Of a stretch of DNA of 64,000 nucleotides, positions 38,564-52,419 are shown piece after piece. Made by a program: the position numbers and the translations under genes. The number at the start of each line of letters is the position of its first letter. The first letter of the stretch is position 1. Below the pieces are notes generated by a model that saw only the letters and a program-made list of their open reading frames with translations, was not told where the DNA came from and did no database searches. Source of the DNA: Colius striatus (Eukaryota > Chordata > Aves > Coliiformes > Coliidae); NCBI RefSeq assembly GCF_028858725.1, contig NC_084759.1, positions 100,002,362-100,066,361 of the forward strand, given 5' to 3'.

Positions 38564-41500
38564 CTATCAGAAGAGAATAGGAATCACAGTAACTCATAAG
38601 TAAAACATAATTTGGAATTGAAATCTACAACATATGTATTGCTCATACAGGTCACAGTGTTTCTTAAAAAAATAATTTATTGAAAATCACATGTAAATAT
38701 TTTATGATGAACACTGAGATTCTTTGCTTTAAAAAAGAATGATATTAACTCCATCTATATATAGCCAGAAAAAGATAAACAGCACATGACAAAAACATTG
38801 CTGCTGCTCAAAATATAGTTTCATCAACAGGACCATAGAAATAATAGAATGCCAAATAACTTGACTCAAGAGAGTACAGACATATGTTTCCTAAGATATC
38901 ATGAAATATAGTCATACCTTTTGCTGAATCTAGATTGTACTATTTTTTAATATCAATTTCTAAATGTAACTTCAATTGTATATGAAAGAAGATACCTATA
39001 ATTGGAGGTTATGCCTTGGGTAATGGAAGTTATTTTATTATTTAGAAAATTCTACAATGTATTTTTTCTATATCACACAATCTAGCTAGTTTAATAACTT
39101 ATAGCTCTTTTAAGACTAACAGTGAAAAATCTGAAGAGTTTTATAATCTTTAATTCCAGAGGCAAAAGAATTCCCACCTTTGCTTTACAGGAAAGACAGA
39201 ACACTGATTTCATTCAAAAAAGTCTTGGAAATCATCCCTATTGCCAGCAGTTAGCTGTCAAAAAATACAGCTGTTAAAAATATGTATAGTTTACTCAGAT
39301 GTTCCTGTAATAATGTCCCTTGGGCGCAGTAGTTGTTAATCATTATTTTAGTTTGGGTTTGCTATCTCATTTTTAACTAGAGAATAGTATGACTATGCCT
39401 TTTTTATTAATAATAACTATTAAAAATTTCAGTAAACTTCACTGTGAGTGCTTTGATGTCTAAAAGTGCAATATACTGTTTAAAACCTGTTTGAGATGTC
39501 CCTTAGGAATGTCTTATAGTAAGTGTTTAATAACAACAAATATAACAAAGCAATAATAAAATTCCTAGACTTATGACATTTAAGCTGTCTGAAATGAAAT
39601 GAACTGAGAAAGATACAGTTTATCTAGAGGCTAAACAACAAACATCACCTACATCTGAGAGAAATCAAAGAGAAAAGTAACATTCTATCATAATAAAATG
39701 TGGGACATATTTCAGCTGTCTGGCTTTGAGCACAGCAGGAATTGTCTATTAATTGTCTGTTTTACATAGCATACCCAAAGGAAATGGATTTCAGTCCACA
39801 ACACAATGTCTGGAAGAATGGAAATAGCAGAATCAGCATAAATCTATTTTTAAAAGAGGAAAAAGCACTGGGGCAGAAGCAGCACAGCTCATGAGATACA
39901 TTTTGGGTAAGAAGGTACCTGTGTTAAAGGCTTGATAATGAAAAGCACTTACACCAATATTAAAAAAAGATCTAATTTAATCTAGTTTTATATGAAGGCA
40001 GAGTAATTTCTTAAAAGATGGTGCTAAAAGGGAGGCAATATTTACTCAATGTACAAATTAAGCAATTGACAGAATATACTGTGTGAAAATTTAAATAAAT
40101 CTGGTTTGGAAAAGTGAATGAAAGTATTTTAGAAATAATTTCAAATGATTTGAAATCAGAAGACTTGTTACAACTCTGTTGGAGGATACTAGATATTGAT
40201 GAAATATGTATTCATGAAAATGGTGTGATAAAATTAGCCTTGCTTTCAATATAAGCAAAATAAAAAAATCACTCCTCACCATCAAAATGTGCATTTCATC
40301 ATTCTTTGTCTTTAAAAACTTCTGTTTTTTTCTGGATATGATGTGAAGGTATCAGTTCAGTCTTGATTAGACGTGATTCTTTTTCACTATGGATTTTTTT
40401 TTTTTTTAAATTCTCCTCTCTGTATATTTCAAATATTAATTATTCTTTAATCTCTCAATATATTAAATCATTTTCCTTTTTTAACTAATTACATCAAGTT
40501 TAAATATTCTAATTACACCAACCTTTCTATACTTTTTTAATAGCTACATATATTTGAAATAATTTTAAATTTCTCATCTGGGCAGACTAATCCTTTAAAA
40601 TCTTGAAATATTTATAATAAAACCTTTCGAAAAAAAAATTACAGAAGTTTAAAAGGTTTTTTCAATTTACTCAGATGCTGATGTTTATCAGTCATTAATA
40701 ATATTGACTTTCTCTAGCACTGCATGTGACATAACTGTAATAGTCTGCTGATATTAAGCACAGGAAATTTTAGAATATTTACTTTCCTATTTGATAGGAA
40801 AATGGCTTCTAGCCATTTCAATACTGTAATTCACTCTGCTTCATTAATACTAAGAAAACCTCAACCAATACTAGGAACATAATAATGTGAGTCTGAGAAT
40901 GTAATTATAGTACCACATTGCACAAGGTATTTTAATTATATTGCAGAAATATAACATGAAATGCACAGCTTAAATTGATTTCCAGCCAGCATTATTGAAA
41001 TTTGCTGACTTGCAGATAAAAGTGCTTTGTGGTCATCTGTCACATATGGATACCAAACTTGGCTTTGATAAGTGTCATCTCAGTTAAGGTAGAACATAGG
41101 TTTTTGAATAAGATAATGAGGAATATTGTGAAAATACCCTGTTATTGTAAGAGGAAGTAAACTTTATTACTTCCCACAAAAGCTTAAATCATAGTTAAAG
41201 TTCTGAGGTTTCATTCCAAATAATTCAACTAATTTAATATATTCAATAACAGTTAATCTAATTTAAACTAAAGATTTGTCTTGTATACCTTTAAGACAGT
41301 TGTAATTAGTCAGGATTAATCTCACTTTATAGGATTAATCTATAACTGTACTTTATATTGCTTCTCTGTTTCATCAGTTAAAACCTGGGTATGAGCAGAA
41401 GGTCTTTCCATGCTTTCCTAATACCAGTGTCCCTTCAGATGTCCTGACTGCATGATGCTCTATTTATCTTTGGTTTCCTACATGATACTGTACCAAATCT

Positions 41501-44009
41501 TTAGCTGACATATGTCCAGTAGTACTTTGGACTGCTGTCCTTTGTCATTGATTTTGGGAGATGAAATTACCAAGGTGGCAACTGTCATCATTATTAATAT
41601 CTCTTAGCAGTCCTATTCTCCCAAGGACATTATATCCATCAAATTCCTTATCAGCTGTTTCTACGATTAAGTTATATTTTGTGCCACCAATGACTGATTC
41701 TTTTGCTCAACCCTGAGATAAGAAAATATTTTTTGATTTTAACTTTCTCATATTTCAATCTTGTCAGCTGTTCTGACTGGGATAGGAAGAACTGAATTTA
41801 ATCTTTCCTGATATCATGTCCCTTGCTAGATGTATCTCATCTGTATTTGCAAGATCTGCTGCTACATATAATATCGAAGCATGAATAAATGTGGCCCTGG
41901 GGTCTTAACCACAACACATTCAAGGCCTGCTGGACTTCTACAATGTTTATAGCTGACTCCTTAGGTAATTGCAAATTCTCTATTGTTCCATTCATTATAA
42001 ATTCTAATATGAAGAGAAAACATATCACTGATCATTCAACAAATTTAATAATAATTTAATTAACACATGTTTGAAGTCTTCCGGTACAGGTTCTTTAAAG
42101 AAGTAGACAGCTTAATGTGCAATTACTTAACACACTTGATATTTACTACAAATGCCAATGACAGTCAATGAAGCTTTTTTTCTTATTAAGGATTCTGGTT
42201 TTTGCAGTTCTAGATAATGGCAAGGAAAGTAATTTAGTTGTATTTTCAGAAAAAGACTTTTAGAAGATCATCTTCTCCTTTTAAAAACCATTTGCGATTC
42301 TATCAAAAAATAAACAGATGAGTTTCTATATTTACTACAGATATGTCTTGAGTTTCTATATTTACTACAGAAATCCTTTTGAAGCCCTCACAGCATTAAG
42401 ATCTCATGAAGCAGGAGATTTTCACATCACATAGTTCCAAAGAAATGTGGAACTTTAATATTTTCAAATCAATCAACTTTTTTGGCTCAGAAATTAAACT
42501 CTTAAGCAATCAGTTCATGTCCTTTAACATCACTAGCTGGACTCTCAAGAGAACGAATAGTACTATGTTGAAATATTAGTTCCGCTTTAAACTAAATTTT
42601 CAGAAGGAAAAAAGAACATATCAGAAGCTCTCATTGTAATAGTAAGCTTAGCAAACACCAGTTTGCTTGATCTCTATCACAAATATTACTTTATCTCCCC
42701 ATAGGTTTTGAAAAGTGTTACTCAGGTACAAATATCAGCCACTCTACTCAGTTTAATCTGTTCCAGAGGCTGCAGCAGCAAAGCAGGGACTAGGATCTCA
42801 CTACCAGCACCTGGGATCTCAGGATGCAGGAGGCAGCTCAAGCTTGCCAGCCCAGGTGAGTGTGATTTCTGTTTCTGTGTTAAGAGCAGTCTGCAGGGAT
42901 GTGAAGGGGACATGCAGAAACAAAGCAAAGGGGTTGGCTTTCAGCACTATTAATCCAATTGCATCACGTGGATTTGAATGCTGAGCTAAGCATTCAGTAA
43001 TATGAATGAAAGAAGGAAGGAACTATCCTGTGAGGAGTTGGGTTTCTGGAGCACTTAATCATTGTGTATGTGTGGGGACGTGTATGTTAATCTAAGGCCA
43101 TCCCCAAGAATCCAATTATTCCCACCAAGTGGTTAATAACTGCTGGGTATGTAAAGATCAGCTGTACCCAACTAAAAAACTCTTTGTACTCCTGTACAGC
43201 CACCACTGCAGGGTCAGGAGGGCTAGAGGAGGGAGGTGACTGTGTTTGCCAGGGCTGAGAGAAAAGGCAACATGTCTGTGACCTGCCTCTGCCAGCTGTG
43301 GTTCCCCACAGAGCTTGGACATCAGCTGGGAGCAGCAGGGGAGCTGCAGGGGCAAGCTCTGGTACAGCCTGAGAGATGGAGAGTACAGGTAGAGGCTTAT
43401 CGCCTCCCACCCCCTGAATGCAGTGTGCAAGGCTGGGGGACACAGCATGGTACAGGTCCATGTCTCACTAGGGCCTAGGCTGGGCACAGGCTGATGATGA
43501 AGCTGGATTGGATGTGGGGCTGTTTCCTGGCAAGTGGGACTGGTAGGCTGAGGAAGGTTGGACAGGGCTACGTATGATTTCTTGCCTTTACATGAGGTTG
43601 GTTTTCACCAATAGCAGTGGAAGAACTCCTTAGGAGTCAGAATAGCAGGGAGAGTCAGAAAATTTCCCTGAATACTTGCTGACTTCGAAACAGGTGGTGG
43701 TGTAAAGCTATGCTGCAGGAGCACCACTATCACAGTGTTGTCATCCAAGGGCTAGATAACACCCATATGTGGTTGTACTCGGGGTCACAGAAAGAAGAGA
43801 AAAATGTCTAGTGATAACTTCAGCAGTTGCACATGGTGTACTGTGATTTACATTGATTACTTTTTTTAAAAAAAGAAAAAAAAAAGAAATCACATTTGTG
43901 CACATTCTGCTGTTGCTGTCTATCTCCTGCCCAGACCATGGGAAGCCTAGTCTGTCCTCACAGCCAGGAGGAGCTTCTGTTACATTCTGGGCAATGTCAA
44001 GCTACTTAC
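38564..44009 (-). other. NCAM2: NCAM2 last intron
   Basis: A 5.4-kb intron between the last two coding exons, with GT-AG ends. Most of it is AT-rich and unremarkable. It holds a 30-bp tandem duplication near 42320 and a GC-richer patch at 42750-43560 that I could not identify. I see no CR1 or LTR in it. Confidence 0.9.
42750..43560. other. GC-richer patch in the last NCAM2 intron
   Basis: About 800 bp clearly richer in G and C than the intron around it, with stretches such as GGAGCAGCAGGGGAGCTGCA. Overlapping frames on both strands (up to 124 codons, 43087-43461) have no known domain. No CR1 or LTR signature was found. It may be an unrecognised old mobile element or a regulatory region. Confidence 0.35.
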
Positions 44010-44129
44010 TCAGGTTCTGTGAGAGGAGTTGTCTCATTTGGCTCATTTACTGGACTCCCATCTTCATGACTGGTAATTCTTTCATCCTCTGTTCTCATTT
44101 CCACTATTGGTTCTTTTGATCCATCTTTC
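44010..44129 (-). CDS. NCAM2: NCAM2 penultimate coding exon (cytoplasmic tail)
   Basis: A 120-nt internal exon: one base completing a Leu codon, 39 codons, and two bases of a Glu codon. It reads [20 protein letters not shown] and then [19 protein letters not shown]. The KEPIVE and NETTPLTEP blocks are shared by the NCAM1 and NCAM2 intracellular domains, while EMRTEDER is the NCAM2 form. The donor is GTAAGT at 44004-44009 and the acceptor AG is at 44130-44131. The acceptor abuts an imperfect tandem array of a 10-bp unit (44131-44160), which on the coding strand forms the U-rich tract before the exon. The exon lies in the cytosol just after the juxtamembrane segment and carries several Ser/Thr residues. 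Confidence 0.95.
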
Positions 44130-47100
44130 CTAAAAATTATTAAAAATTATTAAAAATATGTATAATTGTATTAAACACAAACATTGAACATAACTGATTA
44201 CCAAGATCCCTCCTCTCAAAAGTCAGAAAAGAAAAGGCATAACTAATTATCAGTGACTAACACCACAGAGACACATTTAACAGCATGTTCCCAATTCCTT
44301 GAAGTCTTCAAAGCATCCTGTATCCATCATAACCTACCTAACTCTGTAAACATCATGGATTAGCATCTCAAAAGAACATTTTGTTTATGATTGAATGATA
44401 AGACAATGGCATCTTTATGGGAATAGATGTACACTTTCCTTAGTGCAATAAATATAGGACTTGATGCCTACTTATGCCTCAACTTTTCTGACAGTGTAAA
44501 GAGCCTTTATGTTAGCATACACACTGCAGAAGTGTACTTTAATCTCCTGAGATTGTGTCAATCCTGTCTAAACTGACAAGTGTAAAGGGCTAAAGAGCCT
44601 TTTTGTGATAAGAATCTAGACCCTTCTGGTCACACTGGTAGAAGAAACTCTGATTCTATGTTATATTTCCCTCATTCTAGGAATAACTGCTAGTCTCTGG
44701 CATGTAAGTAAATTAATAATATTCGTGCTAATTGGACAATGAACTGTAAGGAAGTTGATGGAGTATTATCATTATGCTTTTGGAAGTAACCATAGAATAG
44801 TTTGGGTAGTAAGTGACCTTTAAAAGTCTCCTAGTCCACTCATTCTGCCATGAGCAGGGACTAGATCAGGTTGCTCAGAACCCTGTCCAATCTGACCCTG
44901 AATGCTTCCAGGGATGGAATGTCTATCACCTCTCTGGTCAACCTGTTCAAGTGTTTCACCACCCTTATTGTAAAGAATTTCTTTCTTAAGTCCAATCTAA
45001 ATCTATGGTGTTTCAGTTTAAAATCATTACCCCATGTCCTATCACAGCATGTCCTACTGAAAATTTAGCCTATTCTATGTTTCTCATAAAGCCCTTGTAA
45101 GTATTTAAAGGCTGCAATAAGGTTTTCTTGGAGCCTTCTCTTCTCCAAGCTGAAAAACTTAAACTCTCTCAGCCTTTTTTCATAGGAGAGGTGTTCCATC
45201 CCTCTGAACATCTTTTTGACACCCCTCTAGACCTACTCCAACAGGTCCACATTTTCCTGAGCTTAAAGCTTCAGAGCACAATGCAGTACTGCAGGTAGGG
45301 TCTCACAAGAGTGGAGTAAAGGGGAAGAATTACCTTCCTCAACCTGCTGGCCATGCTTCTTTTTAGGCAGCCCAGGATAAAGTTGGCCTTCTGCATTGCA
45401 TGTGCATATTGCCATCTCATGCTCAGCTTTTCATCCATCAGTACCCCCAAGTCCTTCCCTGCAGGGCTGCTCACAATAATCTAGCCATGACATGGAAATA
45501 GTAGCTCACTGCTACAGAAGTATTAATAATTTTACTATTAATTAAATTGCATATAACTTTACTCTCACAAGGCAGCTGAAAGGATACTCAAGATATATTT
45601 GATATTTCAAAAATAAAATCCCTTTCCCTGTAAATATTTCATTCCTATTCCTGTCATTAGGTCAGAAATTGCGTCCTGGAACTTCATCAGCTGGAGCCAG
45701 GAAACACAAAGTAACTGAGTTATAGATGAATAATAATTTTTTAGATTTAGTAGACTGTTTTCTGGACCTATGATGTTCTAGTGAGCGGTGAGATTGTTAT
45801 ATGTCGTAACAAAGAACTACTTAAAACCTTGTCTAATTAATATCTCACATTTTTATATTGTTCCTGAGCAGACGATTATTAAATAATTATGTACAACTAC
45901 ACTAATCCACCTGCTCAGGAAGTACCTAGAAAACTCTACCATCCTCTGGTAAATATCAAGGAAAATCTCTGTAGGTATATTTAAAAAAAAAATTAAAAGC
46001 ATGTGTTTATTCACCTCTGCATGTAAAATCCTAAGATACCTTAATGGACATGACAATAATTTCTGTAGATGATACACATAACTATCATGACTACCTCATC
46101 TCTGTTAAAATATTATGGACCATAGCATGGAGGGAATTGTAAGTTTTACATAGCTTTTCTGTACATCTGCAGTCTTACAGACAGACATACATTACTGCAT
46201 GGCCAAAAATATATTTGCAACCAGCATTCACATAGGATTGAGGAATGGATCTGTACAGAAATTACAAACTATGTAACAGCTAAAAATTCCACAGAAGGGA
46301 ATCTGATTTGTAGGAAAAGTATTATGTCATTTCTGTTCCAGATGGTTGTATGTACATTAAATGCATTGTATCATCTACATCCATTACATATGGAACATAA
46401 TTCATGACTATATATATCCTACAATCAAAATATAACAAAGAACCATACCATAAACCTTCTCAATAAACCAGAATGAAACCTGACTTATTTAAAGCAAGGA
46501 AATGTTAGTATCTTTTAAGGAGTTAGCATGCAATAAATTCAAATTTTGACTCTTCAAACCATCTTGAAATTTTAGCCTGACAGCTTATATATGCAGATAA
46601 AAGGCTAAAATTAGAACAGCCCCAAACATTTTAAGATCTGACTGATAAAAGATCACCCCATCAAGGAAAGAAATATAATTAAATAAGATAGTTGGTTATT
46701 GCTGAACTGTCATGGAGGATTTAATATTAAAGTGACCAACTTTATGCTTTAGTAGGACAGCATGGAATGGCATTTGGGTATGAGACATTGATAGTAAGGT
46801 ATAAACTGCTGTCAAGTGACATTTGCAACTTTAGCTCCCTAAGGCCTTCCCATTCAGAAGACTTTGTACACCAATTTGTATTTGGTCACTTCTTGAACGG
46901 GAAATTAAAGCATAAAATGAAGTGCTGTTCTCAATAGGAAAGGACAGTTGAGTCAGAGCCAGAAGCTTCACATCTTGATTCTATTGACCTGGACATGCTG
47001 GCTTCATACCAATAGAAAAAAATGCTGTTATTCCTTCTCTTGCCATAAGCTGTCAAAAATTAGAAAACAGGTATTTTAGGGCATAACTTCTATTCGGAAG

Positions 47101-48388
47101 AATTACTTCATATAAATTCTCTGTGACTGATTATGATTGGTGTTTATTAAAAGTTGTTTCCAAAAGGGTTGAGAATCCAACCAAGAAATATAACCAAATT
47201 ACCTAAGAAAATCATAGTCTCTGAATCCTAATAGCCAGAACTAAAACCAGAAAAGACAATTCCAACTCCACTGCATAGTCTGACACAGCTATGAATAGTA
47301 AGGGCTGCAGAACCTGATCTGGTCTATAGTCATCTGTGGAAGGATGAAATCTTTGCAACTGCAGGAGAATAAAATGTAAGGCCAGACTACTGGGAGAGCT
47401 ATAGCACACAGGAACTGGACCAGCAAACATAATTTAAACCACACACAGAAAGCTTTCTCACAAATATGACAGTGTATGTATGTCTATCAGATTAATATAA
47501 TGAGGAAATGAAGCATTTTTTAAGTAAAATGAAACTGCCTTCAATCAGGGAGCACAAGTAATCAATCTCTATCTTACCTCCTGAAAACCCTGTAAACACC
47601 GGGTCTTTAAAGTATTCTTGTTTTATGCAATAAGTACTTGAACTGTTTTGCCAGAGATCTCAATCTCCATTTGTCATTTGAGGGTGTGTATAGACACACA
47701 AATGATCAGTTAATTCACATTTGTCTTGTGAATTAGCCACTACACATGGATATTTGTGAGAATCAGAATTGTTTGTTCCTCATTTAATATTTAGCCATCA
47801 CTGAGTTTTGCTATGAAGAACAATCATGTTCACCAGCATTTCATCCACATCCAAATAAGCACTCTTATTTTTTAAAATCAACAACACTTTTTATTCCTAA
47901 AATCTGTGGGCAAGAAGTAAAATTTTCCATTAAATGCTATTTAAGAGAAGAAAAATTCTTTCATGGATTTTTTATAATATTATGTCCTCTCAGATTTATT
48001 GTCACTGCCCGAACCATATGATGAGGTTTTAGGTATTAGTAGATGAAAGACAAGTTTGTAAAAATGGAGTTACAATGATCTGTTACTTCTTTCTCATGGA
48101 CCAAATATGTGCCTAGAACTATTACTGAATTGCAATTCTTTCCTCTATGTCAAGAAGCACAAAGAGGTTATCTTAAAGTGAAGTATGGTAAATGTCTTTT
48201 TTTGTATCCATTTTTCTTTTAAGGTATGATTTGACCACAACAGTTCTGCACATGTCAGAGAAATGCTTTTCCAAGTAATAGAAATATTTTATTAATTCCA
48301 TTTGCCACAATACGGCCAAAAAGTTAATATAAGTTGGACAGACAATTTTTAATTTTAATGAAGTTTCTAAAGCGTGATTAATACTCAC
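44130..48388 (-). other. NCAM2: NCAM2 intron between membrane and tail exons
   Basis: A 4.3-kb GT-AG intron. It contains one old CR1 piece (44791-45484) in the same strand sense as the gene. The rest is AT-rich sequence in which I see nothing else. Confidence 0.9.
44791..45484 (-). mobile_element. Old CR1 copy in NCAM2 intron
   Basis: Minus-strand CR1 from near the 3' end (CATAGAATAG) to the sequence for [20 protein letters not shown] and [20 protein letters not shown] (45271-45474), the thumb and C-terminal side of reverse transcriptase. It is more diverged than the copies at 53-55 kb and belongs to a different subfamily, with GAGCAGGGACTAGATCAGG near its end. Confidence 0.9.
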
Positions 48389-48593
48389 AAGTAAGCAGCC
48401 TTTCCTTCTTCCAGTTCTTTACTTTTTCCACTTGAACCACTCTTTTTCCCACAGATCCTCCTGGTGATGCACATTAGCAATCCACATTGTCGTAAAAAGA
48501 AGCAGCTAACATCAGTCACAACCAGGATTAACAAAAGAGCTGCCACTCCAAGGCCAATGACAGCACCAAGACCAAGACCATTAAAAAGAGTGT
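48389..48593 (-). CDS. NCAM2: NCAM2 transmembrane and juxtamembrane exon
   Basis: A 205-nt exon: two bases completing an Asp codon, 67 codons, and two bases of a Leu codon. It starts [15 protein letters not shown] and continues through a single hydrophobic membrane segment at about exon residues 6-32, with cysteines at exon residues 30, 36, 41 and 47 in the [20 protein letters not shown] stretch. NCAM juxtamembrane cysteines are known palmitoylation sites in NCAM1. A basic, Ser/Gly-rich linker and [10 protein letters not shown] follow. The acceptor AG is at 48594-48595 and the donor GTGAGT at 48383-48388. This exon gives the membrane-spanning isoform. The preceding FNIII exon is not in the window. 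The call NCAM2 rather than NCAM1 rests on [10 protein letters not shown] and VVTDVSCFF. Confidence 0.96.
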
Positions 48594-49850
48594 CTTGAAA
48601 GAAAGAAAATTAAAATTTATTGAAAAAAATAATCCCAAAGAATAACATCTTCTAAAGTCTTTAAACTCTAGGCTAGAAGAGTAAAGGATGCTTATAAATG
48701 AATCATTCAGAAATAAACAGAAATGAACTTTTCTGAAGATGAAGCATATATAAATCCTGATTTAAAAAAAAAAAATCACGAAAAACATCTTTTTATATAA
48801 TATTTCCCCAGTACAAAAATTTCATTATGGTCACAGAGCATAAATAATATCCTTTAATAACAAATAATATTATATCTTAATACTTCAAGACTGGGACTAT
48901 TGGTATGCAGCCTAAGAAAAACATTTTAAATATTTAACACAATAATAGTTGATACAAGTTGTCATTTTCCACATTTTAAATATAATTGATTAGCAGTAGT
49001 GCTAAGTAGAATTACAAAAAGGTTTAAGAGAGTGTCAAAACAGCATTTTTTCTTGTAAAGGTCATTTTTTGAATTAAAGTAGAACAAAACAGTCTTCAAA
49101 GAACAGTTGCAACCACTTAGTATTAAATAAATTAGGAAAACTATGCATATTCTTACATGATTATTGGGTTGGGATCTCATTTTGTATAGTCTTCTACCTT
49201 GAAAATATATTCATATATTTGACAATAAATATAATCTACACTTTATCTTGCTTTCTAAACTTGTATTATGAAAGCTGATGTTTAACTCATTTTACTTCAC
49301 TACAAATCTCAGAAAAAAATAATGTTTTGACTCAGTTGAACAGACAGTAATGCTACAGATTTGTTTTAGTAGTATAATTCTCAGAACAATTATTGTGTTT
49401 GTGAACTCAGGTGTCTCTTATAAAGGAAAAGACTTGTATCTGATCAATAAACTAGGGGGAAAAAAGCCATCTCAGTAATGGTTCATGCACCTAGCTAATT
49501 CAAGGTGTCAATCTAGCTCTGAAATTTGCTAGTGACAACTGCTTTGCGTGGTGCTATGTCATGAGCAAACTCCACAGTGAAGTGCTCCTGGGGTTTTTTG
49601 AACGTTGGTGTTGCACATCAGCATTCCTTACTTTACTGTTATCTTGCCCTGGAGTAATGTATGAGCCTGCAGCGCAGTGCTACATTTCCATTTGCAGCTA
49701 TATCTATCCCTGTTGTCAAATTAAGAGCAAGATTTTTTCTGACAAATTACATGTGTAATGTTCTAACAGACAGTGAAACACAATATAATGCATTATAATA
49801 TAAATGTTTTAATGAGGCAAGTACTGTATTTTTCCTCTCTTTTTCCAAAC

Positions 49851-50966
49851 GGTTAGAAAGGACCTTTAGTCCAACTAGTCCAACTCCCCTGCTAAAGCAG
49901 ATCCATCTAGGTCAGATCACACAGGAACATGTGCAGATGGGTTTGGAAAACCTCCAGAGAAGGAGGGCAATCTGTGCCAGGGAACAAATTTCTCACAATG
50001 AAATAGTTTTTTCTTATATTTAAATGGAACTTTTTGTGTTCCAGCTTCTTTCCATTACCCCTTGTTCTGTCACTAGATACAACAGAAAAAAGTGATGCCC
50101 TAACCTCCTGACATCCACCATTTAGATACATAAAAATATTAATGAGATCCCCCTGCAGTCTTCTCTTCTCTAGACTAAACAGCCCCAATTCCCACAGCCT
50201 TTCCTCATAAGGAAGATGCTCCAGTTCCCTGATCATCTTAGTGGCTCTGCGCTGGACTCTCTCCAGACGTTCTCTGTCCCTCTTGTGCTGGGGAGCCCAA
50301 AACTGGACGCAGGATTTCAGATGAGGCCTCACCAGGCCAGAGTAGAGGGGGAGGAGAACCTCCCTTGACTTGCTGGCCACACTCTTCTTGATGCATCCCA
50401 GAAAGCCATTGGCCTTCTTAGCCATGAGGACATTTATTGTCAACCAGAACTCTCAGGTCTCTCTCTGCAGAGTTGCTCTCCAGTAGGTCAATCCGAGCCT
50501 GTACTACTGCATGGGGTTGTTCCTTCCCAGATGCAGGACTCTGCACTTGTCCTTGTTGAATCTCATGAGGTTCCTCTCTGCCCAACTCTCAAGCTGGTCA
50601 AGATCCCGCTGAATGGCAGCACAGCCTTCTGGGGAATCAACCAGTCCTCCCAGTTTGGTGTCATCGGGGAACTTGCTGAGGGTACACTGTCCCCTCATCC
50701 AGGTCATTGATGAAGATGTTGAACAAGACTGGCCGCAGAATTGATCCCTGTGGAACTCCAATGGCCACAGGCCTCCAACTTGATTCTGTGCCATTGATCA
50801 CCACCCTCTGGGTTCTGTCATTCAGCCACTTCTCAATGCACCTCACTGTCCACTCATCCAAACCACACTGTCTGAGCTTTCTGATGAGGTTGTTATGGGA
50901 AACAGTGTCAAAAGCCTTACTGGTGTCAAGATAAATGACATCCACTGCTCTCCTCATCTAGGCAGT
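49851..50966 (-). mobile_element. CR1 covering the reverse transcriptase and C-terminus
   Basis: A 1.1-kb minus-strand CR1. It codes for [20 protein letters not shown] and [20 protein letters not shown] (50661-50957), then a shifted frame with [20 protein letters not shown] (50504-50794), and a 178-codon C-terminal frame (49907-50443). The catalytic FADD reads FPDD. The terminal octamers are gone, and the 3' end is worn (GGTTAGAAAGGACC). The 5' end is cut within the palm domain. It is inactive. Confidence 0.93.
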
Positions 50967-52256
50967 CATAGACTGTGTTTAGATTAAGAATATCATTTAA
51001 GTTTTCCTATTTTTGTTTAATTAAACTAAACTTTGAAATTCTTGACAACTTCTAAATCAGTACACACTAACAGAAACAGATGCCTTGCTAGTGTATGCAG
51101 TAGAACTCTTAAATTGAAAAGTAAAAAGTTTTTTCAAAAGATAGGCAAGAATTTAGTTCATATGCTATTGATTTTATTGTCTGTTGTATGTGTTGTTTTA
51201 TTGTAGAACTGTTCTTCAGAATGTTATTATTCAATGAGCCAGAATTCAATACATATATAATTATATGGATAGATAGGCAAATAAACCAACATATATTACT
51301 TGAATGTTATTTTCCTTTCCTCAGAAACATTTAAAACCCCACTATATAAATAACAAAAACAATGTCATAGCAATTAAATTATCATTTATTCATTGCTCCA
51401 TAAGCAACACTGGAAGTTAACATTTCACACTAATTAATTTTCTTTCTTTTTTAACAAAATTCTTTTTTAAATATTACAATTTCTGATACATTCTCTAAAA
51501 CTTACTTTATCCATACATCAACCTATGTATCTGATGATTTCTTTAACTCATTTATGTTTAGCTGTTTGAATTGTCAGGAAGATATAAGGAGATACTTCAG
51601 TCCAGTTTATTGAAAAGCTCATGAGTTTCAACGGACATAATACCAGTAAAGTCTATAGTCCAGTTCTAGAGACCTTACACAACAAAATTTTTGTCTTTAT
51701 ATTTTCTTAACCAACAAATAGAATGTAGAGGAAAAAAAAAAAAAGCTCTTTTAACCCATAATTTTTAGATGATTTGGATATGTCTTTTTTTCCTGTGATA
51801 TTTTTATGATTTTGGTTTTGTTTTTACCTCAGTGTTGTTTTTACCATGGGAAGATAGATTTTTTAGCTCATGTGACAGCATTTCCAGTGTCACTGGAACA
51901 TTGTGATGTGGCAAGCTTCCCATCCCTAATGATTCAGTGACAGAAAAGCCTACATAGTATTTTCACTGGCAAGCAAAGGAAATATTTATAGTAACAACAT
52001 TGCTCCTTTATACAATCATATTCATATTAATTTGCCATAGTTATGAGGAATTATTTGGTTTTCATTTTTAATCTTCTTGGTATTGGTGAGATATCTGAAA
52101 CCTAAATATTTGACTACTACAATATGTAGTAGTCATATTTTTCTATCTCTTTATGACTGATAATTTCCTTTTCATTCAGTTCTCCATTTCCTACTTGCAA
52201 CCCAATTGGTCATACAAGTTTCTGTTTCACAACATGTAAAAGACCAATTTCTTATT

Positions 52257-52419
52257 ATAGAATCATAGATTCATAGAATGGTAGGGGTTGGAAGGGATCT
52301 TTAGAGATCATCTAGCCCAACTCCATTGCAGAAGCACGTTCACCTAGATAAGGTCATACAGGAACATGTCCAGGTGGGTCTTGAAGACCTCCAAGGAAGG
52401 AGACCCCACAACCCATCTC
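52257..52419 (-). mobile_element. CR1 3'-end fragment
   Basis: ATAGAATCATAGATTCATAG followed by GGGGTTGGAAGGGATC and GTCCAGGTGGGTCTTGAAGA, with the CR1 ending after GACCCCACAACCCATC. Only the last 160 bases are present. Confidence 0.93.

Noticed and set aside
43087..43487. Overlapping frames of 124, 109 and 80 codons
   Set aside because: They lie in a GC-rich intronic patch on both strands, with no known domain and no splice evidence that I can see.
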